DNA of 52,914 nucleotides from assembly GCA_024277115.1 (NCBI GenBank), contig JAJRVW010000008.1:1-52914 (forward strand), written 5' to 3'. The position numbers and the translations under genes were made by a program. Positions 43,695 through 52,912 of the stretch are shown piece by piece. The first letter of the stretch is position 1. The number at the start of each line of letters is the position of its first letter. The DNA comes from Calditrichota bacterium (GTDB lineage Bacteria; Calditrichota; Calditrichia; Calditrichales; J004). The notes beneath the pieces are model-generated. The model was not told the origin of the DNA and searched no databases. It was given only the letters and a program-made list of their open reading frames with translations.

Positions 43695-44849
43695 TTACTG
43701 ATCTCTGATTGTCTGCCATGTAGTATATTTTTTTCCAAGGAAATTATCTAAAATGCCTAAAATTGAGGCAATATTTACCTGGACAAAATAATAAGGGATG
43801 GAGATAAAAAATGGCGCGAACTTTGTCCGGTCAATTACCAGCCAGCCGATAATACTTAAAAAATACATAACACCCTGACCAAAAATGAAGGCATCATAAA
43901 TAAAATTGTGGCCCAAAAGAAAAAAATTGGTCACAAGAAATGCCAATAAAAATATCCCGCCAAGCCAACGCAATAATTTATGAGAAAATACCTGCCAGGC
44001 ATGAAGACCAGTTTTGAACGGGTTTAATACAGCAATATTTTTAAAGAGCCCCCGCCAACTCCGGTTCACAATCCGTCGCTTCCGGCCAATTTCCTTGTCA
44101 AACGTGTCAGCGCCATGTTCATAACAAATTGCATCGGGATTAAATACACCGCGATACCCCTGCAGAATAATCTGTAAAGGATTTACAAAATCATTAATAT
44201 CATCCGCTTGCAGCGGTTTATAAAGCTCTTTGCGGATGGCATAAATAGCGCCATCACCACCAACAACCGATCCGATTTTTGACTCCGATATTTTAAGGCG
44301 TATCTCCATGGACCAGTATGAATCTTCCTGCTTGCCAGCTTTGCTTTGCCCCTCTTTAATATATTGGGCGTTGCCGACAACATAGCCAATTTTTGGGTCC
44401 TTAAAATATTTTACAAGTTCTTTTATGGCACTGGGTTCATAAATGGCATTCGCATCGGAAAAAACAACAATCTCACTTTTTATTTCCGGCATAATCTTAT
44501 TTACGCCAAAAGTTTTGCCTAATCGTTCTGTCATACGTTTCAGGCGGATAGCAGGATGGCCAAAATTTTCAACAATGGTATCTGTCTTATCATCCGATGC
44601 ATCGGAGACAACAATAATTGAAAACCGGTCTTCAGGATAATCTATCTCCAAAGCATTTTGCAGCTTCGATTTTATCACCGATTCCTCATTATAAGCCGAA
44701 ATAACCATCGTAACCGATGGTAGGTAATCCGTATCTACCAATGCGGGTTTTTTGATGATTTGCGCTAAGATTGTGCTTACAAGCGGATAGCCGATATAGA
44801 TGTAAATAAGCAGGGCCAGCAAGCCCCAAAATAGGATTTCTAAATACAC
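43695..44849 (-). CDS. Membrane GT2 glycosyltransferase
   Basis: This 384-aa protein has an N-terminal membrane segment (5-30) and a GT-A domain starting VTMVISAYNEESVI, with VVSDASDDKTD and the DxD-type VVFSDANAIYE. Next come GGDGAIYAIRKEL and the RRIVNRSWRG loop that stands where processive synthases have QxxRW. The C-terminus has about four more hydrophobic segments. It could start or elongate the chain on the inner membrane. The match to strictly processive enzymes is only partial. Confidence 0.85.
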   Translation of the reverse strand: MYLEILFWGLLALLIYIYIGYPLVSTILAQIIKKPALVDTDYLPSVTMVISAYNEESVIKSKLQNALEIDYPEDRFSIIVVSDASDDKTDTIVENFGHPAIRLKRMTERLGKTFGVNKIMPEIKSEIVVFSDANAIYEPSAIKELVKYFKDPKIGYVVGNAQYIKEGQSKAGKQEDSYWSMEIRLKISESKIGSVVGGDGAIYAIRKELYKPLQADDINDFVNPLQIILQGYRGVFNPDAICYEHGADTFDKEIGRKRRIVNRSWRGLFKNIAVLNPFKTGLHAWQVFSHKLLRWLGGIFLLAFLVTNFFLLGHNFIYDAFIFGQGVMYFLSIIGWLVIDRTKFAPFFISIPYYFVQVNIASILGILDNFLGKKYTTWQTIRDQ

Positions 44850-44904
44850 TTATGTTCTTTTCTTAAATATTTTCAATACTGTAAAATAAAACAACGCTCA
44901 CACA

Positions 44905-45723
44905 TTACAAGACAATGCTTTGAGAAAAATTATCTTTTATTTTACCGATTTTATAATAAAGTTTTCTTGTCTTTTCATGCACTTGCCTGGGAAATCTTTT
45001 TAAACTCGTTGTACCGAACACCCGTTTATTATTAGCTTTTAGGTCGGCAACATTTTCATCGGATAAATCAAAAACCTGAAAACTTACCTCGCCCGCCACG
45101 TCATCATACATAATAAAACTTAATGGCAGGCCATGCCGGGGTTCACCGCAAGTTCCGGGATTGATCAAATACAATTCATCCTCTTTTATTATAAGTGTTT
45201 TCCCGATCGGAAATGTGGTAACACTCTCTTTTATTAGATTGTACACATAACTGCCAGGACGGTGCGTATGTCCAAAAAAGGCAATTTTTTTACCTCTTTG
45301 TCTGAGTATATCAAAATTCTTTTTTGCTTTATCGATGGTATTAACTGTTTCATAAACGGAGTTGAACCCCGCATGGATTCCAATAGAATTTTGTGTTATT
45401 TGTAATTCGTCGGGCATCTTTTTTAAGAAGGCGCGGTTCTCTTCACTCAATATTTTCTTTGTCACGCCAATGGCATTCTGGCTTCGTTCGCTCCTGCATG
45501 TACTCAGCGATAGTTCATCCAAAACCAAACACTCGTGGTTACCTTTAATCGAATCAATATTATTATTTTTTATAAACTCGACACACTCATTGGGATAACT
45601 GTTATAGCCCACAATGTCACCCAGACAATACATTTTATCAATGCCATTTTCCTTAAAGAAAGCCAAAATATTTTTAATGCCATATTTATTGGCGTGGAGA
45701 TCGGCAAAGATTAAATACTTCAA
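44905..45723 (-). CDS. YfcE/MJ0936-like metallophosphoesterase
   Basis: This 272-aa calcineurin-like phosphoesterase has the ordered metal motifs DLHAN (D8, H10), GDIVGYNSYPNEC, GNHE and GHTHRPG, with a histidine in IGIHAGF between them. The family hydrolyses phosphodiesters or phosphomonoesters using two metal ions. It has no signal peptide and so should be cytoplasmic. A TTG start overlaps the ATP-grasp stop (TTGA), indicating coupling. The substrate might be a lipid- or sugar-phosphate, but this is only inferred from location. Confidence 0.83.
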   Translation of the reverse strand: MKYLIFADLHANKYGIKNILAFFKENGIDKMYCLGDIVGYNSYPNECVEFIKNNNIDSIKGNHECLVLDELSLSTCRSERSQNAIGVTKKILSEENRAFLKKMPDELQITQNSIGIHAGFNSVYETVNTIDKAKKNFDILRQRGKKIAFFGHTHRPGSYVYNLIKESVTTFPIGKTLIIKEDELYLINPGTCGEPRHGLPLSFIMYDDVAGEVSFQVFDLSDENVADLKANNKRVFGTTSLKRFPRQVHEKTRKLYYKIGKIKDNFSQSIVL

Positions 45724-46913
45724 CTGAGGATTCTCCGTACACGGCGTATAACCCCTTTTGATGTTTCTTTTAACCCGTAAAGTACAGGCATAATATCATC
45801 TGAGGCGTATGTCTGGTAAATTTTTTTGCCCCTCAAAGACTTAATCCAGCCCCAGGAAGAAATTAAATTTTTCCCTTTAATTTCCCGATAAACCTGGAAA
45901 TCCTGAAATGCGCTCAACCACTTAATGTCTGTTCTGTATTCTGTAGGATATGGCCCTGTTTTATTGCCCAGATGATAATCATAAGCAATTGCCGGAAGAT
46001 TGATCCCTGCCTTTGCCCCAAGGTAATGCCACATATTGTATCGCGGATTAATCTCCAATAAATAAATCTTGCCCGTCTGTTCATCTAGTTTGTAATCGAT
46101 TTTTATTGGCCCGCGAAAGTTTAATTTCTTGAGCATATCAACGCTTGTTTTAACAACATTATCGTCTTTAATCAATCCAAGATAGCAACTTAAGCCATAA
46201 TCATACGGGTAGGTACGCACCTTACGACCACAATATGAAGTGAGGGGTTCTGAATTTTCATCAAAAAAACTATGATAGCTTAGGATATTGGATTCCGGGC
46301 CCGGAATATATTTCTGGACGATATAATCAATATCTTCCTGATCTATTTTTTCTCGATAATAGATAAACTCATCTAAATTATTTATAAGCAATACTTTTTG
46401 CTGAGAACCGATTTCTTTAATGACCTGCGAATTAAACCAATGGATGCGGCTTGTTGGTTTAATGATAATGGGGTAATCCAGCTCAGAGCCATCTTTAATA
46501 TCGCTTTTATGCTTTGTAGGCGGAATGGGCAAATCATACTTTTCAACAATCTTATGAAATATATTTTTATCGAGGCTGGAATCGACCACTTCCTGAGTAG
46601 GTAAAAGGACTTTAAATTTTTTACTTATCAGCTCATAATTCTCGGCAATCAATTTCAATTGGGCATCATTTGTATAATAAAGAGGTAACCCTTCACCAAA
46701 TTCATCTACTATTTTCAACAAGCCTTCCAAAGTTTTTTCCGGTGCTTTTGAAGGATTTGGTAAAGAAAGTCCTTTTATACATGTCTTTGAATAAAATAAC
46801 CGTTTATCATTTTTTGTTGTAATACCAATATATGGGATTCCGGCAAGTGAGAAGCATCTTCCCATCATTAAATTGCCAAGTACTACGGCCGGTTTTTTTG
46901 CCATTTTTGCCAT
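45720..46913 (-). CDS. ATP-grasp family ligase
   Basis: This 397-aa protein has an N-terminal nucleotide-fold domain (AVVLGNLMMGRCFSLAGIPYIGIT) and an ATP-grasp domain starting near KIVEKYDLPIPPT. YPIIIKPTSRIHWF carries the ATP-binding lysine, and FRGPIKIDYKLDEQTGKIYLLEINPRYNMWH has the metal-binding E and N. Proteins of this form in exopolysaccharide loci join a carboxylate to an amine, for example an amino acid on a sugar. Between it and the FemAB-like gene are only 20 bases. The actual substrates are unknown. Confidence 0.82.
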   Translation of the reverse strand: MAKMAKKPAVVLGNLMMGRCFSLAGIPYIGITTKNDKRLFYSKTCIKGLSLPNPSKAPEKTLEGLLKIVDEFGEGLPLYYTNDAQLKLIAENYELISKKFKVLLPTQEVVDSSLDKNIFHKIVEKYDLPIPPTKHKSDIKDGSELDYPIIIKPTSRIHWFNSQVIKEIGSQQKVLLINNLDEFIYYREKIDQEDIDYIVQKYIPGPESNILSYHSFFDENSEPLTSYCGRKVRTYPYDYGLSCYLGLIKDDNVVKTSVDMLKKLNFRGPIKIDYKLDEQTGKIYLLEINPRYNMWHYLGAKAGINLPAIAYDYHLGNKTGPYPTEYRTDIKWLSAFQDFQVYREIKGKNLISSWGWIKSLRGKKIYQTYASDDIMPVLYGLKETSKGVIRRVRRILS

Positions 46914-46933
46914 TCTATAAAGTTCGAACTCCG

Positions 46934-47962
46934 TTAAGGTAAATTCTTTACTACTTGTGGCCCGATTATTTTGGTCATGAACAGTGGCATTTTTTGCCAG
47001 GCTGCAATGGCTAATTTGTATTTGGGGTTATTTGGGTTAATCTCAGGAAGTTTTTGGCCTTCCGGCAATAAATAGAACCAGTATAATTGCTGTTCTGTGG
47101 CGCCCCATTGTTTTTTAAATTTATATGTACCGCTATCTTTAGAGCATCGGCCAAAATCAAACTGTTTATAACCTTTTTCAATTGAAAATTTTAAAATTTC
47201 CCAGTACAAAAGCATGTTTGGGCTCAAACGGTTGTACTCCCTAAGGGTGGAAGCCCAGGGGATTTCCATTCGCTTTTTTGACCCGATTAAGAACGCACAG
47301 CCCACGGCCTTATGCTCTTTTGTATAGACGATAACAATGTTACTGTTATCCGGGGATTCTTCTAAAATTGTTTTAAAAAAGCTTTTACTATAAACCGGTG
47401 TGCCTAAATCGCGCATATTGCGGCAAAAGATGGCATAATAAGCATCCAGTAATTCCAGGCCGCCAATTTTGGAATACATCTCTTCTTTTAATGGCCTACG
47501 GATTTGGCTTCTTAGTTTTGATTTAAATCCGGCAAAAAGTTCTTCGTCCGTTTCAGGCAGGTCAAGAAAGAAAGTCACTTTTTGTGTTTTTAATGTGAGC
47601 CCTTCATGCTGATTGGTTAAATTACGCAGCTCCACAAAGTCAGCGCCTGTTTCTATTCGGATTTTTTCGGCTTCCGCTAACAAAAGTTTTTCGGACTCTG
47701 CATCCGAGTAGAGCATGCCGCCATAATTTACATAAGGCACCGAGATGATGAATGTCCCGAACAGCCTGGATTTAAAAAGTATAAGCGGTAACACGCCGGT
47801 AATTTTTTGATCATTAAGCGTATAAATATAAAAAGTCTTTTTACCAAAATGGTTTTCAATGATTCGTTTCCATTCTGATTTTTGATAAATAGAGCCTTGT
47901 TCGTGCTGTTCTACATAATCATCCCACAACTCTGTCTGATCCGTTAAATAATGAACCTGCAT
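46934..47962 (-). CDS. FemAB-related transferase of the exosortase/PEP-CTERM-associated type
   Basis: This 342-aa double-GNAT protein resembles the FemAB-related family of exosortase loci. The C-terminal signature is FDFGRCSKDSGTYKFKKQWG, then LYWFYLLPEG, NPNNPKYKLAIAAWQKMP and ending in KIIGPQVVKNL, as in that family. FemAB proteins transfer an aminoacyl or acyl group onto an amine. It is flanked by the ATP-grasp and AMP-forming ligase genes, five bases after the latter. It probably adds an acyl or amino-acid group to a sugar of the repeat unit. Confidence 0.82.
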   Translation of the reverse strand: MQVHYLTDQTELWDDYVEQHEQGSIYQKSEWKRIIENHFGKKTFYIYTLNDQKITGVLPLILFKSRLFGTFIISVPYVNYGGMLYSDAESEKLLLAEAEKIRIETGADFVELRNLTNQHEGLTLKTQKVTFFLDLPETDEELFAGFKSKLRSQIRRPLKEEMYSKIGGLELLDAYYAIFCRNMRDLGTPVYSKSFFKTILEESPDNSNIVIVYTKEHKAVGCAFLIGSKKRMEIPWASTLREYNRLSPNMLLYWEILKFSIEKGYKQFDFGRCSKDSGTYKFKKQWGATEQQLYWFYLLPEGQKLPEINPNNPKYKLAIAAWQKMPLFMTKIIGPQVVKNLP

Positions 47963-47967
47963 ACTTT

Positions 47968-49506
47968 TTACTTTATCCCTTTTAATTCTTTTAGTTTATT
48001 TTTCATTATTTTTCCAGAGCTGTTTTTGGGCAAACTTTCCATGCGGGTAAATTTTGAAGGTACTTTAAAAGAGGGAAGTTTAGATTTTGTATGCTTTAAT
48101 AATTTCTCACGCCAACCTTCTTGCTCATTTTTAAGGACCACGCAGGCATCCATTATTTCGCCTAAAATTTTATCAGGTAAACCAATAATTGCCACTTCAA
48201 TAACATTTTCATTCTCGATTATCACTTCTTCAATTTCCTTGGCGCTAATCCTGTTTGCACCAACCTTTATCATATCTTTTGACCGGCCAACAATAAATAA
48301 AAATCCATCTTTGTCCGTAGTGCCAATATCGCCGGTAAAGTAAAGCCCGTTTTTTAAAACACTATTTGTCTCATTTTTATCTTTCCAATATCCTTGCATA
48401 ATATTAGCGCCACGGGCCACAATCTCACCTTTTTCACCTTGTGGCAGCGGATTGCCTTGGGCGTCGGCAACAAACAAATCTACATTTGGGATTGGTTTGC
48501 CGATTGAACCGTATTTTTGCGATAAAAATTGAGGATCGAGGTAGGAAAGCCGGGCAGATGCTTCGGTAGCGCCATACATAATAAAGAGTCTGGCCGGACT
48601 AAAAACATCCTCAACTTCTTTTTGCATACTCGGAGCCATGGCGCCACCCGCTTGGGTTAAATATCTTAGCTTTTCGAATTTGCGTGATTTTAAATTGGAT
48701 TTATTTAATAAAATCGCGAAAGTTGAAGGAACCCCGGCCAAACCGGTTACCTCTGTTTCCTCCATTGTGTTTAGTACGGCATTGGGAAAAGCAAAGCGGT
48801 TATCGATAACCAAACTACCGCCAATAGCAATATGCGTATTTAGAAGGGACATGCCATAAATATAATAAAAGGGTAATATCACCATCATCCGGTCTTGCGT
48901 TGTAAGCTCGAGATAGGTGATAATAGAGTCTGTATTTGTGGCAATATTTAAATGGGAAAGGGTTACGCCTTTCGGTACGCCTGTACTCCCAGAAGTATAC
49001 ACAATGGCGGCCAAATCAAGGTCTATCAACCTGACATTTGGCCTGCTGGAAGAATTGTTTTTTAAAACTGAGTTTAATTCTTCTACATTCTCAGGGTCTT
49101 CAAATCCTTTAGGGATTGAGATGAACACGAGTTTCAAAAGATTAGACAGCTGCCCTAAATTTGGAATCAAATGCTTTTTAAAGGACTTGTCTGTAAATAA
49201 AACACGGCTATCCGAGTTTGCCAATAAATAACTAAGCGAAGATGCGGTGGTTTCTGTATTTAGGCCGACAGTCACACATCCCGCTTTTAGAATACCATAA
49301 TAAATCGCCACATAATAAAAAGAATTCTCTAAAAGGAGGGCAACACGATCGCTTTTTTTTATACCTGATCGTATTAAAAAATTGGCAATTCTATTTGCTG
49401 TTTCTTCCAGTTCTTGATAGTTGTGCCAATTGTCTTTAAACCAAACTGCCGGTTGCTGCGGGGCTTTATCAAAGCTGGATTCTAAAAATGTATGTACTAG
49501 TTTCAT
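47968..49506 (-). CDS. AMP-forming acyl-CoA/acyl-ACP ligase (exosortase-locus type)
   Basis: This 512-aa ANL-superfamily enzyme has the P-loop YTSGSTGVPKGVTLSH (about 170-185), MYGATEASARLSYL, LYFTGDIGTTDKDGF and the C-terminal catalytic lysine in LPKNSSGKIMKNKLKEL. It activates a carboxylic acid as an adenylate and passes it to CoA or a carrier. With the small acyl carrier protein at 42306 and two acyltransferase-like genes, it probably feeds a glycan acylation step. A terminator separates it from the Wzc-type kinase gene upstream, so it may have its own promoter. Confidence 0.88.
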   Translation of the reverse strand: MKLVHTFLESSFDKAPQQPAVWFKDNWHNYQELEETANRIANFLIRSGIKKSDRVALLLENSFYYVAIYYGILKAGCVTVGLNTETTASSLSYLLANSDSRVLFTDKSFKKHLIPNLGQLSNLLKLVFISIPKGFEDPENVEELNSVLKNNSSSRPNVRLIDLDLAAIVYTSGSTGVPKGVTLSHLNIATNTDSIITYLELTTQDRMMVILPFYYIYGMSLLNTHIAIGGSLVIDNRFAFPNAVLNTMEETEVTGLAGVPSTFAILLNKSNLKSRKFEKLRYLTQAGGAMAPSMQKEVEDVFSPARLFIMYGATEASARLSYLDPQFLSQKYGSIGKPIPNVDLFVADAQGNPLPQGEKGEIVARGANIMQGYWKDKNETNSVLKNGLYFTGDIGTTDKDGFLFIVGRSKDMIKVGANRISAKEIEEVIIENENVIEVAIIGLPDKILGEIMDACVVLKNEQEGWREKLLKHTKSKLPSFKVPSKFTRMESLPKNSSGKIMKNKLKELKGIK

Positions 49507-49526
49507 TTCAATTTTATGTTAAAAAA

Positions 49527-49556
49527 AAGGGATTTCTATCGAAATAAAAATCCCTT
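49527..49556 (-). terminator. Rho-independent terminator after the kinase gene
   Basis: A perfect 9-bp stem (AAGGGATTT/AAATCCCTT) with a 12-base loop is followed on the minus strand by eight T residues. It closes the export-kinase unit and implies partial readthrough or a new promoter for the acyl ligase operon. Confidence 0.88.
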
Positions 49557-49584
49557 ATATAAAAGGTGTGCTTTAAAAAAAATT

Positions 49585-50412
49585 TTAATAATTATAATAT
49601 GAATACTTGTAATTTTCTTTTTTAATATCTAACTCAGCACAATTTAAAACCATGCCAAAAAGCTGGTTTTGAAAATCTTCATATTCACTTATTTTTTCTT
49701 TGGCCTCTTCCACATTTGTTTTACCTGCACGAACGATAAACAATCCATGGTCAACATATTGCGAGATTACAACCGAATCTGCTGTGACCATTATCGGTGG
49801 CGTATCGATTATAACAAAGCCAAAACGTTCTGTTAAAAATTTGATTACATCCTTGCCTCGCTGAGAGCCCAAAATTTCTGAAGGGTTCGGCACAGGCATA
49901 CCACTGCTAAGTAAATATAAATTTGGGATATGCGTTTGCTGAATCACTTTACGAATATTTTCATCGTTTATATCCGCGTTACTATATAGAAAATCTGAAA
50001 GTCCCGGTTTTTTATTACATGCAAATGAGTTATGCAAAACACCGCGTCTCAAATCCGCGTCAACGATTAAAGTAGGGATTTTTTGCTGGGCAAAAGTTAT
50101 GGCCAAATTACCTGCATTTAACGATTTTCCCTCTCCAGGATTTAAAGATGTAATAAAAATAGAGCGGCTCTTCTTTTGTTCTGTACTAAACAAAAGCTGG
50201 GTACGCAAACTTCTATAAGCCTCGCCCATAGGTGTTGGCGAATAATCCGCCGTAACTAACTTGGGATCGATTCGTTTTGAATTATCAAAATTATCGGTTT
50301 CTATATTTTTCTCTGAGCCAACGACAGGTATTTTTGCCACAACCCTGATAGGAAGTACCTTCTCAAGTTCATCCGAGGTACGCACAGTTTTATCCATAAA
50401 ATCCGAAAGCAA
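49585..50412 (-). CDS. BY-kinase domain of a Wzc-type protein (split by frameshift)
   Basis: This 275-codon frame holds the whole bacterial tyrosine kinase domain: the SLNPGEGKSLNAGNLA Walker A, LIVDADLRRG Walker A', VIIDTPPI Walker B and a C-terminal tyrosine cluster, YKYSYYNY, for autophosphorylation. The start is an internal TTG; the domain normally follows a second membrane segment in one polypeptide. The preceding frame ends with that segment, and the correct link LLSDFMDKTVRTSDELEKV appears only in this frame. One extra base at the GGG (50418-50420 on the plus strand) would fuse both into about 786 aa. A separate kinase, as in Gram-positive CapAB systems, is possible but the 112-base overlap argues against it. 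Confidence 0.85.
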   Translation of the reverse strand: MLSDFMDKTVRTSDELEKVLPIRVVAKIPVVGSEKNIETDNFDNSKRIDPKLVTADYSPTPMGEAYRSLRTQLLFSTEQKKSRSIFITSLNPGEGKSLNAGNLAITFAQQKIPTLIVDADLRRGVLHNSFACNKKPGLSDFLYSNADINDENIRKVIQQTHIPNLYLLSSGMPVPNPSEILGSQRGKDVIKFLTERFGFVIIDTPPIMVTADSVVISQYVDHGLFIVRAGKTNVEEAKEKISEYEDFQNQLFGMVLNCAELDIKKENYKYSYYNY

Positions 50413-51944
50413 AACGACCCAACACTAACACCTAATCCTACAATAAACGCAATCATTAGATATTTCATATAATAGGCCATTTTCCCACCTGCTGAAGGTA
50501 GAACAGCCCGATCAAGAATTATGATATCACCAACTTCTACCGCATCCGAAATTTTAGCTTGATTATGCCGAACCAGAAGAGAGGAATAAATATTATCGGC
50601 CACATTTCTTTTGCGTTGTAAGTTTACGTATTCTAATTCTTTTGCAGGTAATTTACGAAGCTGTCTATTTTCCTGGCTAATTTGATTTGCCGATCTTTGA
50701 ATAGACTCATTAAAACTGTTTAATTGGTTTTGGGCCGTTAAAATAATATCTTTCGTAATTTTATCCATCTGCCGCTGGTTTTCTATAATAATGGGGTGCG
50801 ATGGCGCATAAGACCCGGAGAGAGTAAGACGCTCTGTATTATACTTAGTAAAATCTGCCGATAGCGCAGGAGCTGTGGCCGCGCCCTGTGTCCCAAGAAA
50901 AGACAATACTTTATTTAAAACACTGTATTTGTCATCAGCCGTAGCCGCATTAAACTGCGCCAACAGTCTTTCCAGTTCGCTTTTTTTAGATTCAACAGCC
51001 CGTTTCTGACTCTCGATCATGGTTACACCGGTAACAGCGCCTGCAGCATCTGCGGCAAGGCCAACGGTTGGGTTTCTTTGCCGAAAGTTTTTCAATTCTT
51101 CACTTGCTAAGTCCAGGTCTTCCTTTGCTTCCCTTAACTGTTCTGTTAAAATCTCCAGGACTTCTCTGGTATGAAATTTTTTAAAATTAATATTTTGGGT
51201 GACAAATTCATCAATCACCGTATTAAGGGTTTCCTTAACAAGATGTCTGTCCGGCCCGGATATTTTTATTTCTAAAAGTGTTCTGTCCCGATTTTTAAAT
51301 CCAGGTTGCAAGGATGCCCGTAAAGCCAGGACGGCCCGCTCTTTACGGACTAAATCAAATTCAAGTTTTTTATTGGAATCAAAAAAAGTGGGTTTAATCG
51401 CTACTTTAAAACCACCATATTGCAGAATATTATTTTTTAATGACGTATCCTCTAAAACAACCTTGTCTTCAACAGACTTATCCGGGCTGGTATAAAATAG
51501 TTTATAACCGGAATCTGTTTTTTCAAGTCTGTATCTTCCTTCAATATATTCATCATCCACTGCAACAGAATCGATCGCAGAAAAACGGTTTACGCCACGG
51601 ACATAAAATTCCAGGGATAATTTTTCGATAACATTTTTTAGGAATGTACGGCTCATCATCATTCCTAATTTACTGTCGTTTTGCGCCCTGCCCCGTCCAC
51701 CACGTGTTTCTGTCCCGGCAAGCCTGCTGCGGTCATCAAACTGCAAAAGGGCGTCTGTAGAATACATTCTCTTTGGGCCAAACTTTACGGCAGCGATTAA
51801 AGTAATTATAAATACAAGGATAAATGTTCCAATGATGGTCCACTTTTTCCTTTTAAAAAGTCGAACATATTTTTTAAAATCAAAGCCTCCCGATCCAGAA
51901 GCACCAAGATTGTTTTTCTTTGAACCTGTTTCTTTATTTTGCAT
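50301..51944 (-). CDS. Wzz/Wzc-type polysaccharide co-polymerase, periplasmic part (frameshifted)
   Basis: This 547-codon frame has a cytoplasmic tail, a membrane segment (about 35-57) and a Wzz domain. A long coiled-coil region (about 240-440, HTREVLEILTEQLREAKEDLDL...) leads to the GNVR-type stretch YVNLQRKRNVADNIYSSLL, then ILDRAVLPSAGGK before the second membrane segment (YLMIAFIVGLGVSVG). After that the frame turns into unrelated sequence (CFRILWIKLCVPRM...), while the true continuation is the kinase frame. Co-polymerases control chain length and connect to the outer-membrane exporter encoded directly upstream. Confidence 0.86.
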   Translation of the reverse strand: MQNKETGSKKNNLGASGSGGFDFKKYVRLFKRKKWTIIGTFILVFIITLIAAVKFGPKRMYSTDALLQFDDRSRLAGTETRGGRGRAQNDSKLGMMMSRTFLKNVIEKLSLEFYVRGVNRFSAIDSVAVDDEYIEGRYRLEKTDSGYKLFYTSPDKSVEDKVVLEDTSLKNNILQYGGFKVAIKPTFFDSNKKLEFDLVRKERAVLALRASLQPGFKNRDRTLLEIKISGPDRHLVKETLNTVIDEFVTQNINFKKFHTREVLEILTEQLREAKEDLDLASEELKNFRQRNPTVGLAADAAGAVTGVTMIESQKRAVESKKSELERLLAQFNAATADDKYSVLNKVLSFLGTQGAATAPALSADFTKYNTERLTLSGSYAPSHPIIIENQRQMDKITKDIILTAQNQLNSFNESIQRSANQISQENRQLRKLPAKELEYVNLQRKRNVADNIYSSLLVRHNQAKISDAVEVGDIIILDRAVLPSAGGKMAYYMKYLMIAFIVGLGVSVGSFCFRILWIKLCVPRMNLRRYFLSGLWQKYLSLAQRKI

Positions 51945-51957
51945 TTTTTATCCTTGT

Positions 51958-52656
51958 TTAGCGTGCTAACAATACCTGATCACGTTGATATGTATTATAC
52001 AATAACCAAATCGTTGTGGTAAATGACAAGATCGGCATTACATCACGAATCGCATCCCAAATTGTACGTGCAGCAGGGGAAGGTGTCCAAATTTGATCAC
52101 CGGATTTAAAGCCCATCGCACGTAAGGATGTTCCTGTCTCAAAGTATCGTGTTACGTCTTCTGATTCATCCTCTTCATTTCTTTGCCAATGCATTTCATA
52201 AATACCATCTTCTAAAACCGGACCTCCCGCTTCATAAATGGCATCCCACAATGAACTATTTATATCAACATAATACAAACCTGGCGTTGTAAAACCACCC
52301 AACAAACTAATACGGGCCACCGGTTTAACATAAACATTGGGGTATCTAAGATAAATTTTATATGTCTTTCTGATAAAATCGATTAATTGTCTTTCTGTCA
52401 TTTTGGAAACATTTATTTTCCCCGCCAGAGGGAATTCGGCATAACCTCTGTCATCAATTGGGAAAATTTTGTTCAAAAATGAATTTGAATCCGGAAAAAC
52501 ATCAACCAGAACGCCATCACTTGCTTTAAATGGATGAGATCTTTGATTTTTTTGTGGTGTTGGCTCAACAAGAAATCCTTTTGAGTTCGCAAATAATTCG
52601 GTCATTGCAATTAAGAGAAAGAATAAAACAGAAATGAGATATTTTGTGCTTTTCAT
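51958..52656 (-). CDS. Wza-like polysaccharide export protein (Poly_export/SLBB)
   Basis: This 232-aa protein has a signal peptide (1-23, no lipobox cysteine), a Poly_export domain (DGVLVDVFPD... to YPNVYVKPV) and an SLBB stretch (RISLLGGFTTPGLYYVDIN, AIYEAGGP). Near the C-terminus is a hydrophobic stretch (DVMPILSFTTTIWLLYNTY) that could span a membrane. It is shorter than E. coli Wza (about 380 aa) and seems to have one SLBB domain. It is 13 bases upstream of the co-polymerase, its usual partner, and likely forms the outer-membrane channel. Confidence 0.86.
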   Translation of the reverse strand: MKSTKYLISVLFFLLIAMTELFANSKGFLVEPTPQKNQRSHPFKASDGVLVDVFPDSNSFLNKIFPIDDRGYAEFPLAGKINVSKMTERQLIDFIRKTYKIYLRYPNVYVKPVARISLLGGFTTPGLYYVDINSSLWDAIYEAGGPVLEDGIYEMHWQRNEEDESEDVTRYFETGTSLRAMGFKSGDQIWTPSPAARTIWDAIRDVMPILSFTTTIWLLYNTYQRDQVLLAR

Positions 52657-52690
52657 ATTAATTCCTATAAACTTTAATTAAAATCTTTTA

Positions 52691-52912
52691 TTAACAAGAA
52701 CGATAAAAACGGTATCTTTTTTCTCTGGTATTTAAATCTAAATCTTTAAGCAACCTGATTAATTTAAAAATACCAATTTTTGTATTTCCAAAATGATCGT
52801 GTTTCAAAACCTTTTTTATTTGCCATGTACTAATAAGGGGATTTTCTGAAACTACACGTTTCACTTTTTCAGCAAGGGGCAGTTCCGCTAATTTAACATC
52901 ACTAAGAATTGG
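52691..52912 (-). CDS. C-terminal end of an unrecognised protein (runs off right edge)
   Basis: The last 73 residues of a minus-strand protein are visible, with the start beyond the window. They read ...LAELPLAEKVKRVVSENPLIS, then WQIKKVLKHDHFGNTKIGIFKLIRLLKDLDLNT and a basic ending REKRYRFYRSC. The pattern of three helices with a basic end suggests a helix-turn-helix or regulatory C-terminus, but I do not recognise the family. It lies 34 bases upstream of the export gene start, so it may belong to the same transcript, perhaps as a regulator. Confidence 0.55.
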   Translation of the reverse strand, partial: PILSDVKLAELPLAEKVKRVVSENPLISTWQIKKVLKHDHFGNTKIGIFKLIRLLKDLDLNTREKRYRFYRSC

